Below are positions 1 through 7,537 of a DNA stretch of 41,801 nucleotides, in pieces. The position numbers and the translations under genes were made by a program. The stretch lies in contig CANBDX010000014.1 in NCBI GenBank assembly GCA_947367315.1, positions 1 through 41,801 on the forward strand, read 5' to 3'. The notes below the pieces were generated by a model. The model ran no database searches and had not been told where the DNA came from. It was given only the letters and a program-made list of their open reading frames with translations. Position 1 is the stretch's first letter, and each line of letters begins with the position of its first letter. The stretch is from an uncultured Bacteroidales bacterium (lineage in GTDB: Bacteria; Bacteroidota; Bacteroidia; Bacteroidales; UBA932).

Positions 1-319
1 TCTTGCGTCGCGGTTCAAGCGGTGCTAATTATAGCGGCTCAATGACTAAATTTCCAACCAGTATTTTCACTTGATCCCACGTTACCCCATCCCTAAGTTC
101 CTTCCCTCGGGGAAGGGACTTTGTCGCTTCGCTCCGAAGAGAACCATCACACTGATTCTCTTTTTTTGTACGGGCGAGTGTGCCCGCCATTCCACGTTAC
201 CTATATCTGGAGCCAATGCTACATGAAATATGGAGTTTTGTGTAGCAACGGTCTGTCTCAGATGTTTATAGGTACCTCGCCTGCCGCGGCGCTGATGCGC
301 CTTCGCTTCGCTCGAAATA
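1..319. other. Non-coding, hairpin-rich stretch
   Basis: No convincing gene is seen in these 319 bases. The 89-codon minus-strand frame over 82-351 overlaps the 3' end of the XRE gene and translates to low-complexity, charged sequence without a recognisable domain. Visible structure is a short hairpin CCTTCCC-TCG-GGGAAGG (100-116), a second one CGGGC-GAGTGT-GCCCG (171-186), and two similar CGCTTCGCTC-containing stretches (about 125-135 and 303-314). These may be remnants of dispersed palindromic repeats. No RNA gene is recognised. Confidence 0.5.
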
Positions 320-520
320 TCAGTCTGACTCTTCCAAAGTGAATATTTCATTCACACTCTTTTGGAATATATTTGAAATCTTTAAGGCAAGGATAGTTGA
401 TGGATTGAATTTACCTTTTTCAATAGCATTGATAGTCTGTCTGCTGACCTCCAGTGCATCAGCTAAATCTTGCTGTGTCATATCCAGACGAGCTCTTTCC
501 ACCTTTATACTATTCTTCAT
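320..520 (-). CDS. Small XRE-family helix-turn-helix regulator
   Basis: A 66-residue protein that is almost entirely a Cro/CI-type helix-turn-helix domain. The recognition region is visible at residues 14-36 (MTQQDLADALEVSRQTINAI), followed by the usual helix with EKGKFNPS. It should bind DNA as a dimer and most likely represses its own operon. The start is supported by a clear GGAGG placed 7 bases upstream of the ATG, which is unusual in this window. The gene overlaps the 3' end of the upstream membrane-protein gene by 11 bases, so the two are probably cotranscribed and translationally coupled. Pairs of a 60-70-residue XRE protein and a small membrane protein are common in bacteria, but the signal sensed is generally unknown. 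Confidence 0.9.
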   Translation of the reverse strand: MKNSIKVERARLDMTQQDLADALEVSRQTINAIEKGKFNPSTILALKISNIFQKSVNEIFTLEESD

Positions 521-977
521 TTCTCATCCTCCACATATTTATCCATATGATAATCTTGAATAGTATCGCATATGTGAGGGCCAATACTCCGAAGTCCCCC
601 ATAAAGAAATCTTTGATCCTGGTTATAAAATCTCGAATGGTTCCTTCGGGCAAATATAGAAGAATATGGATTGCAAACAGGATGAATACAAGGTATAGCA
701 GAGTGTTAAGCCTTATGACTGTCGTCATCTCATCCTCAACCTTTTCCTTTGAAAATATTGCAAGGAATATCATAACAAAGTTCAATGCTCCTACAAACTT
801 CCAATGGGTCAATGCGTATTTATAGAATGCATTTATGTCGTTAATGATTTTGCAATCTTCAGGGAAGGTACCAGTCATATAAACCATTGCATAAGTAAGG
901 CATAACAAGAACCCCAGGATATAAGTGTAACCTGTGATTTGGCACCAGTGAGGTAAAAGTCGTAATTTTTGTCCCAT
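510..977 (-). CDS. Four-helix integral membrane protein of unknown function, partner of the XRE gene
   Basis: A 155-residue hydrophobic protein with four predicted transmembrane segments at about 14-36, 58-76, 88-110 and 126-148, and a short charged C-terminal tail (MWRMRNEE). No catalytic motif is recognised. I place the start at the ATG at 977 rather than the TTG at 1004, because the predicted -7 box (1002-1009) overlaps that TTG and transcription should begin downstream of it. It overlaps the XRE gene by 11 bases. The pairing suggests a membrane protein that modulates, or is controlled by, the adjacent regulator, as seen for DUF2975-like/XRE pairs; assignment to that family is only a guess. 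Confidence 0.75.
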   Translation of the reverse strand: MGQKLRLLPHWCQITGYTYILGFLLCLTYAMVYMTGTFPEDCKIINDINAFYKYALTHWKFVGALNFVMIFLAIFSKEKVEDEMTTVIRLNTLLYLVFILFAIHILLYLPEGTIRDFITRIKDFFMGDFGVLALTYAILFKIIIWINMWRMRNEE

Positions 978-1001
978 ACTATATGATATGTAATTTACGC
1001 G

Positions 1002-1032
1002 CAAATGTAAATAATACTTTACATATTGTCAA
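1002..1032 (-). promoter_or_regulatory. Bacteroidota-type promoter for the membrane protein/XRE operon
   Basis: Read on the minus strand, a TTG (1030-1032) is followed after 20 bases by TACATTTG (1002-1009), matching the TTTG / TAnnTTTG consensus of Bacteroidota. Initiation would fall near 996, giving a leader of about 20 bases before the ATG at 977. The remaining intergenic DNA up to the corA stop (1033-1308) shows only a weak hairpin at 1256-1273 and no supported gene. Confidence 0.6.
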
Positions 1033-1308
1033 GATTTGTTTGCATTTAATAAAATTTCGAAGATTAGCAACCGGCCACGTGTACCCCTGCCTAACGTAGG
1101 TACCGCGGGCATGGACATTTTGTAAGATACTGATTACCGGTATTTTATAAAAGCCGACGTCTCAATGCAAGAAACATCGCAAAAGCTGCCGGACGACTAT
1201 CTAAAGACACATTACCGACCTGAGATGCCATCCATTCTACTTATAGTGCAGATGACCTTTATTTGTATAAAGGATGCTTTTCAACCAACGATAACTTCAA
1301 GCGAAAGA

Positions 1309-2262
1309 TTAGAACATCCTGCGCTTCTTGAATACCCAGAAGATTGCTATTGTGGAAATGGCCATCAGAAGAAGCACAATAACCCATGTCCAGTATGAGT
1401 GACCGATGAACCATCCGAACTGTATGTTCATGCCGAAGAAGCTTGCTATTAGGGTCGGAGGCATGAGCATCAGGGAGACGAGGGTGAACACCTTCATGAT
1501 CTTGTTCTGGTCGAGGTTGATGATACCGAGAACGGTATTCTGAAGGTACTCAAGACGCTCGAAACCGAAGTCGGTGTGGTTGATAAGGGAGGATATGTCT
1601 TTCAGGAGCACATTCAGACGAGGCTGGTACTCCTTCGGATAATTGGCACTCTTGAGGATGCTGGAGATAACCCTCTGCTTGTCGATGATGTTCTCACGGA
1701 TGAGCATGGTGTTGTCCTGCAGCTGGTTGATGTCGATGAGGAATTCCTCGCTGATGTCTTCTCCCAGACTCACCTTCTTATTATACTGATTGATCTCCTT
1801 TGAAACGAGCTCGACCATGTCGGCATCTAGGTCGATACGCTGTTCGAGAATATTGAGGAAGACCACATGACCGGATTCATACATCTTCGGAAATGCCATG
1901 AGCCTTCTCTGAAGGTCAGTGAAACTCTTCAGAGGACATTCACGGAGTGTGGTAAGTACATTTCCGGTAAGTATGAAGGACACAGTCTCCTCGTTATACT
2001 CCTCGGGGCCGGGAATCAGGTAGCTTGTGTTAGCGAAGATAGCCTTCTCCGTCTCTGAAAAACGTGACGATATCTCAATCTCTTCCGCCTGTGCACGGTT
2101 CTGGATGGTCGTGCCGAGAAATGCCTCGACCGCTCTCTTCTCCTCACCCGAAGGGCTCAGAAGGTCAATCCAGATCACATTGTCGTAAGGAAGAATAGCG
2201 AAGTCAGCTTCCGACTGGGAAACTTTCATCTGTCCGTTTTCTTTGTAGAAGATCTCTATCAT
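1309..2262 (-). CDS. corA: CorA-type magnesium/cobalt transporter
   Basis: A 317-residue inner-membrane divalent cation channel of the CorA (2-TM-GxN) family. The signature GMN motif is at residues 277-279, just after the first transmembrane helix (LVSLMLMPPTLIASFF), followed by a loop and the second helix (WTWVIVLLLMAISTIAIFW) and a basic tail KKRRMF. The long N-terminal part is the acidic, helical cytoplasmic domain expected for the funnel. The frame extends to a TTG at 2340, but I choose the ATG at 2262: the extension is Arg-rich, unlike CorA, and the predicted promoter would start transcription next to that TTG. It appears monocistronic. Transport of Mg2+ (also Co2+ or Ni2+) is inferred from the family. 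Confidence 0.93.
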   Translation of the reverse strand: MIEIFYKENGQMKVSQSEADFAILPYDNVIWIDLLSPSGEEKRAVEAFLGTTIQNRAQAEEIEISSRFSETEKAIFANTSYLIPGPEEYNEETVSFILTGNVLTTLRECPLKSFTDLQRRLMAFPKMYESGHVVFLNILEQRIDLDADMVELVSKEINQYNKKVSLGEDISEEFLIDINQLQDNTMLIRENIIDKQRVISSILKSANYPKEYQPRLNVLLKDISSLINHTDFGFERLEYLQNTVLGIINLDQNKIMKVFTLVSLMLMPPTLIASFFGMNIQFGWFIGHSYWTWVIVLLLMAISTIAIFWVFKKRRMF

Positions 2263-2345
2263 TGCTCGTCCGTTTGTGTTCCGGCCCAGTCGTCGGAACG
2301 AGTTTATATCTACGAAACAGGCCTGCGCACGAAAACGCAAGCCTG

Positions 2346-2375
2346 CAAATTTATCTTTTTTCTTTTAGAAATCAA
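2346..2375 (-). promoter_or_regulatory. Promoter of corA
   Basis: On the minus strand TTG (2373-2375) is followed after 19 bases by TAAATTTG (2346-2353), an exact TAnnTTTG box. The start of transcription would be near 2340, leaving a leader of about 77 bases. This position supports the internal ATG at 2262 as the true start. Confidence 0.6.
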
Positions 2376-2382
2376 AATAAAA

Positions 2383-2476
2383 GATTGCCACGGCGCAGAG
2401 CGCCTCGCAATGACATGGGAGCAACGACGTAAGAGGGAAAGGCATCGCAATGACGTGGGAGCAACGACGTACTGAA
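2383..2476. repeat. Intergenic dispersed repeat, copy 1, with an internal direct repeat
   Basis: Begins with GATTGCCACGG (2383-2393) and contains CCTCGCAATGACATG (2403-2417). Both words recur in the same order at 4467-4477 and 4546-4560. Within this copy a 27-base unit starting TCGCAATGAC is present twice (from 2405 and from 2445, one mismatch, 40-base period). ATTGC near the left end and GCAAT near the middle are inverted, so the element can fold. It lies between the 3' end of recR and the corA promoter. Confidence 0.65.
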
Positions 2477-2492
2477 ATGACTAAAGATTGGA

Positions 2493-3158
2493 TCAAGGTT
2501 TGAAGATCTGACGGTTCACGATGGAGCGTCCGAGGGTAAGTTCATCGGCATATTCGAGATCATCACCGAAGCCGAGTCCCCTGGCAAGAGATGACACCTT
2601 TACTCCATAACCTGAAATCTGACGGTAAATATAGAATGCTGTAGTCTCCCCTTCCACGTCGCCGCTGAGGGCCAGGATGACTTCCGGGACATTTGCTTCG
2701 CGACCTGGAGCGTCTGCTTCAAACATCGCCTCCGGCGAGACAAGCTTTGCTACACGGTCCACAAGCTGACGGATAGTGAGATCCGAAGGACCTATGCCAT
2801 TTATTGGAGATATGATTCCTCCGAGGACATGATATACCCCATGATACTGCCCTGTGTTCTCTATGCTCATGACATCGCGTACATTCTCCACCACGCAGAT
2901 CGTGCCATGGTCTCGCGAACGGTCCGAGCAGATGGAACAAACCGGAGCATCGGCTATCATCATGCACTCGCTGCAGTACATCACGTCGTCACGCAGGGCA
3001 TTGATGGCCGAGGTGAAGTGATGGACATTCTCCGCAGGCTGCTTCAGAAGATGCAGGGCCAGACGCAAGGCGCTTCTGCGGCCCACCCCCGGGAGGGAGC
3101 TGATCGCATCCACCGCCTCTTCAAGCAGTTTTGAAGGGTATTGTTCCTTATATGCCAT
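2493..3158 (-). CDS. recR: Recombination mediator protein RecR
   Basis: A 221-residue RecR of near-typical length (about 200). It acts with RecO (and RecF) to load RecA on SSB-coated single-stranded DNA at gaps. Domains in order: an N-terminal helix-hairpin-helix (SLPGVGRRSALRLALHLL, 21-38), a four-cysteine zinc finger (C62, C65, C74, C77), and a Toprim domain from about residue 88 (ICVVENVRDVM, then TGQYHGVYHVLGG). The C-terminal region LARGLGFGDDLEYADELTL fits the Walker B-like segment of the family. It overlaps the upstream pnuC-like gene by 11 bases and is the last gene of an FKBP-PnuC-RecR operon. The functional link with its neighbours is not obvious. Confidence 0.97.
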   Translation of the reverse strand: MAYKEQYPSKLLEEAVDAISSLPGVGRRSALRLALHLLKQPAENVHHFTSAINALRDDVMYCSECMMIADAPVCSICSDRSRDHGTICVVENVRDVMSIENTGQYHGVYHVLGGIISPINGIGPSDLTIRQLVDRVAKLVSPEAMFEADAPGREANVPEVILALSGDVEGETTAFYIYRQISGYGVKVSSLARGLGFGDDLEYADELTLGRSIVNRQIFKP

Positions 3159-3756
3159 TGCTATCCTGAATTAATACGCCATGTTTCTTCCAATACATCA
3201 GGCCTACCACAGCCCCGGCGAAATAAGCCACATAAAGAGCCGCCATCCACCACATCCCCTGCATCGCACACAGAAGGATGCTCATGGTGTCGGCCACAAT
3301 CCAAAGCCACCATTGTGCAAGATAGGATTTCACCAGCCACCATGTGGCCACTGCACTTAGCACCGCCACCGATGCATCCAGATACGACATCGGATTCTCC
3401 TTGAGGCCGAGAGCCGCCATCTGTCCCATCAGAGCCGAAAGACCGGGAACGGCTGCAAGCATGACTATCACGCTCACAGCCACGGTCTTCCATGTCAGCC
3501 TGTTCAGATGTATGGTTTCATTCTGAGAAGAACTCAATTCCTTCTTGTCACGTCTCCAATGCCATAGGCCTACGAATGAAGTGACCAGATAATAGGTGTT
3601 GAGTCCGAAGGATGCATACAGTCCCTGATTGAAGAACACCCACATAGCTGCAAGGCTGGTCGCAATGCCGACCACCCACATGAAGTTCTTCTGGCGTATT
3701 TCCAGAATCACATAGATGACTCCTGTGACAAGGGTGAAGATTTCCATCAGGTCCAT
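3148..3756 (-). CDS. pnuC: PnuC-family vitamin-precursor transporter
   Basis: A 202-residue inner-membrane protein with about six or seven hydrophobic segments and the aromatic-rich pattern of PnuC transporters (YVILEIRQKNFMWVVGIATS near the N-terminus, then LNTYYLVTSFVGLWHWRR, later SYLAQWWLWIVADTMSI). PnuC proteins facilitate diffusion of nicotinamide riboside; Bacteroidota relatives (PnuT, PnuX) may carry thiamine or riboflavin. No TPP or FMN riboswitch precedes the gene: it begins 10 bases after the FKBP stop and is read from the upstream promoter, so the substrate cannot be assigned. It overlaps recR by 11 bases. Confidence 0.87.
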   Translation of the reverse strand: MDLMEIFTLVTGVIYVILEIRQKNFMWVVGIATSLAAMWVFFNQGLYASFGLNTYYLVTSFVGLWHWRRDKKELSSSQNETIHLNRLTWKTVAVSVIVMLAAVPGLSALMGQMAALGLKENPMSYLDASVAVLSAVATWWLVKSYLAQWWLWIVADTMSILLCAMQGMWWMAALYVAYFAGAVVGLMYWKKHGVLIQDSNGI

Positions 3757-3766
3757 GGCCCGCGTA

Positions 3767-4372
3767 TTAGAGTACCTCGATAAGCTCTACAACAAACTTA
3801 AGGGTAGCGTATGGAGGAATTGCACCTGGAGCGCCGTGAGCTCCGTACGCAAGGTCATAAGGGATGTAGAACTCGTACTTCGAGCCCTCCGACATGAGCT
3901 GCACGCCTTCTGTCCAGCCTGGGATCACCTGGTTAAGACCGAATACTGCAGGTGAATTGCGGTCGTATGAGCTGTCGAACTTGACACCGTTAAGGAGAGT
4001 ACCCTCGTAGTGGCACTTTACCTGTGATGTTGCAGAAGGCTTCTTGCCAGAGCCCTCCTGGAGCACCTTGTACTGAAGACCGCTTGGAAGAGTGACCACG
4101 CCTTCCTTCTCAGCGTTCATCTTGAGGAAAGCCTCACCTTCCTCGCGCATTGCAGCGCCCATAGCCTCTGCCTCAGCCTGCTTTTCAGCCTCGATCTCAG
4201 CGAAATACTTATCAAGAAGCTGACCTGCCTCCTGGAATGACACTGCAGGCTCAGAACCCGCGAGTACTGCCTTGAGGCCCGCTGCAAAGTCGTCGAATTC
4301 TATTGACCTGATGCCTGACGACATCATGTTGTGGGCAATGCTCATGCCCAATGCGTAACTGTTCTTATCCAT
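3767..4372 (-). CDS. FKBP-type peptidyl-prolyl cis-trans isomerase
   Basis: A 201-residue FkpA/FklB-like enzyme with an N-terminal helical dimerisation domain (about 1-90, rich in Ala, Glu and Lys) and a C-terminal FKBP domain (about 95-201). FKBP pocket residues are visible: Y122 (HYEGTL), F132-D133 (GVKFDSS), V149-I150 (QVIPGW), W153 and Y176 (PYDLAYGAHG). There is no signal peptide, so it probably works in the cytoplasm like FklB or SlyD-type chaperones. It is the first gene of the operon with the PnuC-like gene and recR, downstream of a TATCTTTG promoter box. Isomerisation of prolyl bonds during folding is established for the family. Confidence 0.93.
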   Translation of the reverse strand: MDKNSYALGMSIAHNMMSSGIRSIEFDDFAAGLKAVLAGSEPAVSFQEAGQLLDKYFAEIEAEKQAEAEAMGAAMREEGEAFLKMNAEKEGVVTLPSGLQYKVLQEGSGKKPSATSQVKCHYEGTLLNGVKFDSSYDRNSPAVFGLNQVIPGWTEGVQLMSEGSKYEFYIPYDLAYGAHGAPGAIPPYATLKFVVELIEVL

Positions 4373-4411
4373 ATGTATAAAAGGTTATATTATTACTTGA
4401 TATCAGGAGTG

Positions 4412-4419
4412 CAAAGATA
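4412..4419 (-). promoter_or_regulatory. -7 promoter box of the FKBP-pnuC-recR operon
   Basis: TATCTTTG on the minus strand, an exact TAnnTTTG match about 40 bases upstream of the FKBP ATG. No good TTTG is seen at the -33 position, so only the -7 box is called. Confidence 0.5.
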
Positions 4420-4466
4420 GCAAGATTTCCTGATTATAGGAGTTCTGTGGGAATGACTGATCAGAA

Positions 4467-4560
4467 GATTGCCACGGTCCTTCGGGCCTCGCTAATCGAC
4501 GGAGTCGCTGAAGCGAATGCGAAAGAATGAGGTGAGGGTTCAAAGCCTCGCAATGACATG
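4467..4560. repeat. Intergenic dispersed repeat, copy 2
   Basis: Starts with the same GATTGCCACGG word (4467-4477) and ends with the same CCTCGCAATGACATG word (4546-4560) as the element at 2383. The middle is different and longer (GGTCCTTCGGGCC hairpin-like, then AGTCGCTGAAGCGA). It fills the space between the xerD stop codon and the FKBP promoter. This outline (ATTGCCAC ... GCAATGAC) is that of a REP-like palindromic unit. No gene lies in the interval. Confidence 0.6.
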
Positions 4561-4566
4561 AGGAAC

Positions 4567-5460
4567 CTAATGGCTGTGAAAAGTTTGAGAAGCAGGTGTC
4601 TGACGAGGGTGATGGGAAAGAATGCTGCTGTGCCAGGTGGATGTGTCGATGTGGGTATAGATTTCCGTAGTGGTGACGTTTTCGTGGCCAAGCATTTCCT
4701 GCACGATCCTGAGGTCAGCCCCGTTCTCTATGAGATGGGTCGCAAACGAGTGACGGAACGTGTGAGGGGAGATTTCCTTCCTCACTCCGGCCAGCAGCGC
4801 CATGGCCTTCACCGTCTTGAAGGCAGTGACACGGCTCAGAGGCTTCCCGTACCTGTTAAGGAAAAGCATATCCGACGAAGCAGCATCTGCTGGCAGAGGA
4901 CGTACATCCAGATATGCACGTATGGCATCGGCTGCCATGTCGCCGAGCGGCACCAGCCTTTCCTTGTTGCCCTTGCCGATAATGCGGACAAAGCCCTCCT
5001 CGAAATAAATCATAGATATCCTCAACCCTACAGCCTCAGACACACGCAGACCGCAGCCGTACAGCACCTCGACAAGAGCCCTGTCCCGGCATCCGAGCCA
5101 TGAGGATGTGTCCGAAACGTCGATTATGGCCTCCACTTCCTGCACGGAAAGGACTTCCGGGAGATAGCGGCCAAGCTTGGGAGCATCAACCCTGTCGCAA
5201 GGGTTATCCTTTATAAGCCCTTCCACTACAAGCCAGTCAAAGAAGGATTTAAGGGAACTGAGCACCCGCGCCTGCGAACGCTTCGAAAGGTCGGAACGAG
5301 AAGACAGATAACCGGTGATGTCTTCCGGGGAGACATGTTCCGGACGCAGATCCAGGGTCTCAAGGAAGAGTCCGACATCAGAACAGTACGATGCCACAGT
5401 ATTCTGTGACATCGCACGTTCGATTGTAAGATAACAGTTATAGTCTTCCAGTAATTTCAT
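4567..5460 (-). CDS. xerD: Tyrosine recombinase XerD
   Basis: A 297-residue site-specific tyrosine recombinase of XerC/XerD size. The N-terminal SAM-like DNA-binding domain (1-90) is followed by the catalytic domain with all expected residues: R139 (GLRVSEA), K163 (GKGNKERLVPLG), H233 and R236 (HTFRH), H259 (LGHE) and nucleophile Y268 (IYTHID). The C-terminal SSILSHHPR is like Bacteroidota XerD. It resolves chromosome dimers at dif with its partner XerC, which is not in this window. It begins inside the stop codon of the upstream M49 gene (TAATG). No mobile-element genes surround it, so a housekeeping role is favoured over an integrase role. The 3' end abuts a dispersed repeat. Confidence 0.93.
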   Translation of the reverse strand: MKLLEDYNCYLTIERAMSQNTVASYCSDVGLFLETLDLRPEHVSPEDITGYLSSRSDLSKRSQARVLSSLKSFFDWLVVEGLIKDNPCDRVDAPKLGRYLPEVLSVQEVEAIIDVSDTSSWLGCRDRALVEVLYGCGLRVSEAVGLRISMIYFEEGFVRIIGKGNKERLVPLGDMAADAIRAYLDVRPLPADAASSDMLFLNRYGKPLSRVTAFKTVKAMALLAGVRKEISPHTFRHSFATHLIENGADLRIVQEMLGHENVTTTEIYTHIDTSTWHSSILSHHPRQTPASQTFHSH

Positions 5461-7460
5461 TACAGCGTAGCGTATTTCCTGCCGTACTGGAGCATCTGGT
5501 CGAGATAGCTGTCGTTGTAGACGATCTCGTAATCGGTCACCTTGCCGTTCTTCTCCACAGGCACGATCTCAGGATTGAGGAATCCACCGTATGGCTTCAG
5601 ACCGAGAGCGGAATAGCGCTCGAGCACCTCTGCATGAAGGGCAGGGTCGATATTCACAGCATATTTCTCCACAAGAGCCTTGCCGGCAGCATAGTCTCCT
5701 TCAGACTTGATGCGCTGCACTTCAGCGAGAAGATCACCGAAGAGACCGCGGAGAGCCTCGTAGTCATTCACAATGAAATAAGTCTTGCCGTCACGCACCT
5801 TCTTCTCGATCACATTGTCTGCAAGACCCTTCTCATAACACCAGTCAGCTATGAGCTTGCGGTTCTGCATATGAGCCTCCATATTCTTCTTTCCGAGCTC
5901 CACGCGTGTGAACTGGGTGAAGATGCCGTTGCGGATATAGCTTGAATACTGAGCCTTGTACGCCTCCATATCAGGAAGGATTCCTAAATCCACAAGCTTA
6001 GGGTCAGCAAGATAGTAAAGTCCGAAAAGGTCAGCACGGGTCTCCTCGAGAGCAGAGCTGTACTCTCCCAGGGCGTTAGGTGAGGTTTCCGGAAGGAGCT
6101 GGCCGGAACCATGGCCGAGACACTCGTGGAGGTCGGTATGGAGGTCGCTTGTGAGAGCGCCGTACTTCTTCTCCATCCCGATTTCATCGTCAGACCATGC
6201 AAACTCCGAGAGCATGCTCTTTGGAGATTCCTGGGCTGCCTTTCCGTAAGCCGATGTGAGGTTGGCTATGGTCACAGACTTCGAGCCGTGCTCACGACGG
6301 ATCCAGTCAGCATTAGGAAGGTTGATTCCGATAGGAGCTGCAGGATAGCAGTCTCCAGCGAGGGTAGCCACATTGATAACCTTCGCAGTCACACCCTTGA
6401 CTTCCTTCTTCTTGAAACGTGAATCCACAGGAGAGTTATCCTCGAACCACTGTGCGTTCTCGCTTATGAGTTCCGTCCTCCTGGAGGCATCCGCATCCTT
6501 GAAATTCACAAGGCCTTCATATGTAGCCTTGCGTCCGAGAGGGTCATTATAGTCCTCCACGAATCCGTTTACGAAATCCACGGTACCGAGAGTGTCGTTC
6601 ACCCACTGGATATTGTACTTGTCCCAGAGCTTCAGGTCACCTGTGCGGTAGTATGCCACGAGGTCTGCGATATATGCCTTCTGGGTCTCGTTCTCAGCCA
6701 CCTCGGCAGCCTTTTCCAGTTCAGCGCAGATCTTCTCGAGGGCGGCGCCATATAGTCCGCCTACCTTATATACTTCCTCACGGACGACTCCGTCAGCGCC
6801 CTTCACGACGCGGCTGTTGAGACCATAAGACACCGGTGTCTTGTCCGAAGGATCCACCATGGCGGCATAAAGTGCCTCCACCTCGGCGCGGGTCACTCCC
6901 TCGTAGAAGTTCACCGCAGACTCCGCAACGATATCCTTCGCACCCATGAGCTTGCGTGCAGGGAATATGGCAGGGTCATAGATTACCGGAAGCAGCTCCG
7001 CACATTTATCCTGGTCTCCGACAGCTGTCATAAGGCCTGCAAAATACTCCTGAGAACACTCAGGGAAGAATTTATCCTCGGCATAGTGATGATGGATGCC
7101 GTTGCTGAAGAACACCCTCTTCGCATAAGTCTCGAACTGAGCGAATTCCCCGCATGCACGGTCACCGTTGTAGTTCTCAAGAATATTCTCAAGGACCTTG
7201 CGAATCTTGAGATTATACTTGTTGTTCTGCATCCAGATGATGTCACGGCCATATTTCGCCGCTTCGGCAAGATGATACACATATTCCTTCTGCTGAAGTG
7301 TAAGTCCTTCCCAGCCAGGCACCTGATACCTCATTATCTTGAGGTCCGCGAATTCGTCCACCAGATACTTGAAATCCTGTTCCGCCGCTTTGTCCCCGCA
7401 AGAGAGGGAGGTTGCGGCCAAGCCTGCAAATGCAATCATTTTAAATACTGTCTTCTTCAT
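5460..7460 (-). CDS. Dipeptidyl-peptidase III-like (M49) zinc lipoprotein peptidase
   Basis: A 666-residue lipoprotein (lipobox SLSC, Cys21) with the M49 signature. The HEXXXH motif is H445-E-C-L-G-H450 and the second motif LEETRAD supplies the third zinc ligand E473, with catalytic E446. M49 enzymes remove dipeptides from the N-terminus of short peptides. With its lipid anchor it probably works in the periplasm or on the outer membrane in peptide scavenging; bacterial relatives can have other peptidase activities. Its stop codon overlaps the xerD start by one base, so they are cotranscribed. It diverges from the C11 peptidase gene through a 77-base region with two opposed TAnnTTTG boxes. A second, shorter M49-like gene lies at 38937. 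Confidence 0.9.
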   Translation of the reverse strand: MKKTVFKMIAFAGLAATSLSCGDKAAEQDFKYLVDEFADLKIMRYQVPGWEGLTLQQKEYVYHLAEAAKYGRDIIWMQNNKYNLKIRKVLENILENYNGDRACGEFAQFETYAKRVFFSNGIHHHYAEDKFFPECSQEYFAGLMTAVGDQDKCAELLPVIYDPAIFPARKLMGAKDIVAESAVNFYEGVTRAEVEALYAAMVDPSDKTPVSYGLNSRVVKGADGVVREEVYKVGGLYGAALEKICAELEKAAEVAENETQKAYIADLVAYYRTGDLKLWDKYNIQWVNDTLGTVDFVNGFVEDYNDPLGRKATYEGLVNFKDADASRRTELISENAQWFEDNSPVDSRFKKKEVKGVTAKVINVATLAGDCYPAAPIGINLPNADWIRREHGSKSVTIANLTSAYGKAAQESPKSMLSEFAWSDDEIGMEKKYGALTSDLHTDLHECLGHGSGQLLPETSPNALGEYSSALEETRADLFGLYYLADPKLVDLGILPDMEAYKAQYSSYIRNGIFTQFTRVELGKKNMEAHMQNRKLIADWCYEKGLADNVIEKKVRDGKTYFIVNDYEALRGLFGDLLAEVQRIKSEGDYAAGKALVEKYAVNIDPALHAEVLERYSALGLKPYGGFLNPEIVPVEKNGKVTDYEIVYNDSYLDQMLQYGRKYATL

Positions 7461-7494
7461 ATTTCATTTATAGATAATTTTACAAAGCAAAAGG

Positions 7495-7502
7495 CAAATA
7501 TA
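7495..7502 (-). promoter_or_regulatory. -7 box of the M49-xerD operon
   Basis: TATATTTG on the minus strand about 35 bases upstream of the M49 ATG, an exact TAnnTTTG match. No clear -33 element. It faces the box at 7514-7521 in the divergent gap, so the two promoters nearly touch. Confidence 0.45.
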
Positions 7503-7513
7503 CGAAAAATATA

Positions 7514-7521
7514 TATCTTTG
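7514..7521 (+). promoter_or_regulatory. -7 box of the C11 peptidase gene
   Basis: TATCTTTG on the plus strand, 16 bases before the ATG at 7538, so the leader would be only about 10 bases. No clear -33 element. Confidence 0.45.
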
Positions 7522-7537
7522 CACTCTTTGAAAAGAT

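Noticed and set aside
82..351. 89-codon minus-strand reading frame
   Set aside because: It overlaps the XRE gene end, runs through hairpin repeats and encodes no recognisable domain; no promoter or ribosome site supports it.
1165..1398. 77-codon plus-strand reading frame after the membrane-protein promoter
   Set aside because: It runs into the 3' end of corA on the opposite strand and has no domain, promoter or ribosome site.
2263..2340. TTG-initiated N-terminal extension of CorA
   Set aside because: The predicted transcription start is near 2340 and the extension is Arg-rich, unlike CorA N-termini.
2405..2472. CRISPR-like array
   Set aside because: Only two 27-base units with a 13-base gap are present, with no spacer series and no cas genes.
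3757..3766. Possible TPP or FMN riboswitch ahead of the PnuC-like gene
   Set aside because: Only 10 bases separate it from the FKBP gene, and the operon leader (4373-4410) is too short for either aptamer.
4567..5460. XerD as an integrase of a mobile element
   Set aside because: Its length and motifs are of the housekeeping type, it is translationally coupled to a peptidase gene, and no att-like repeats, excision or phage genes are near.
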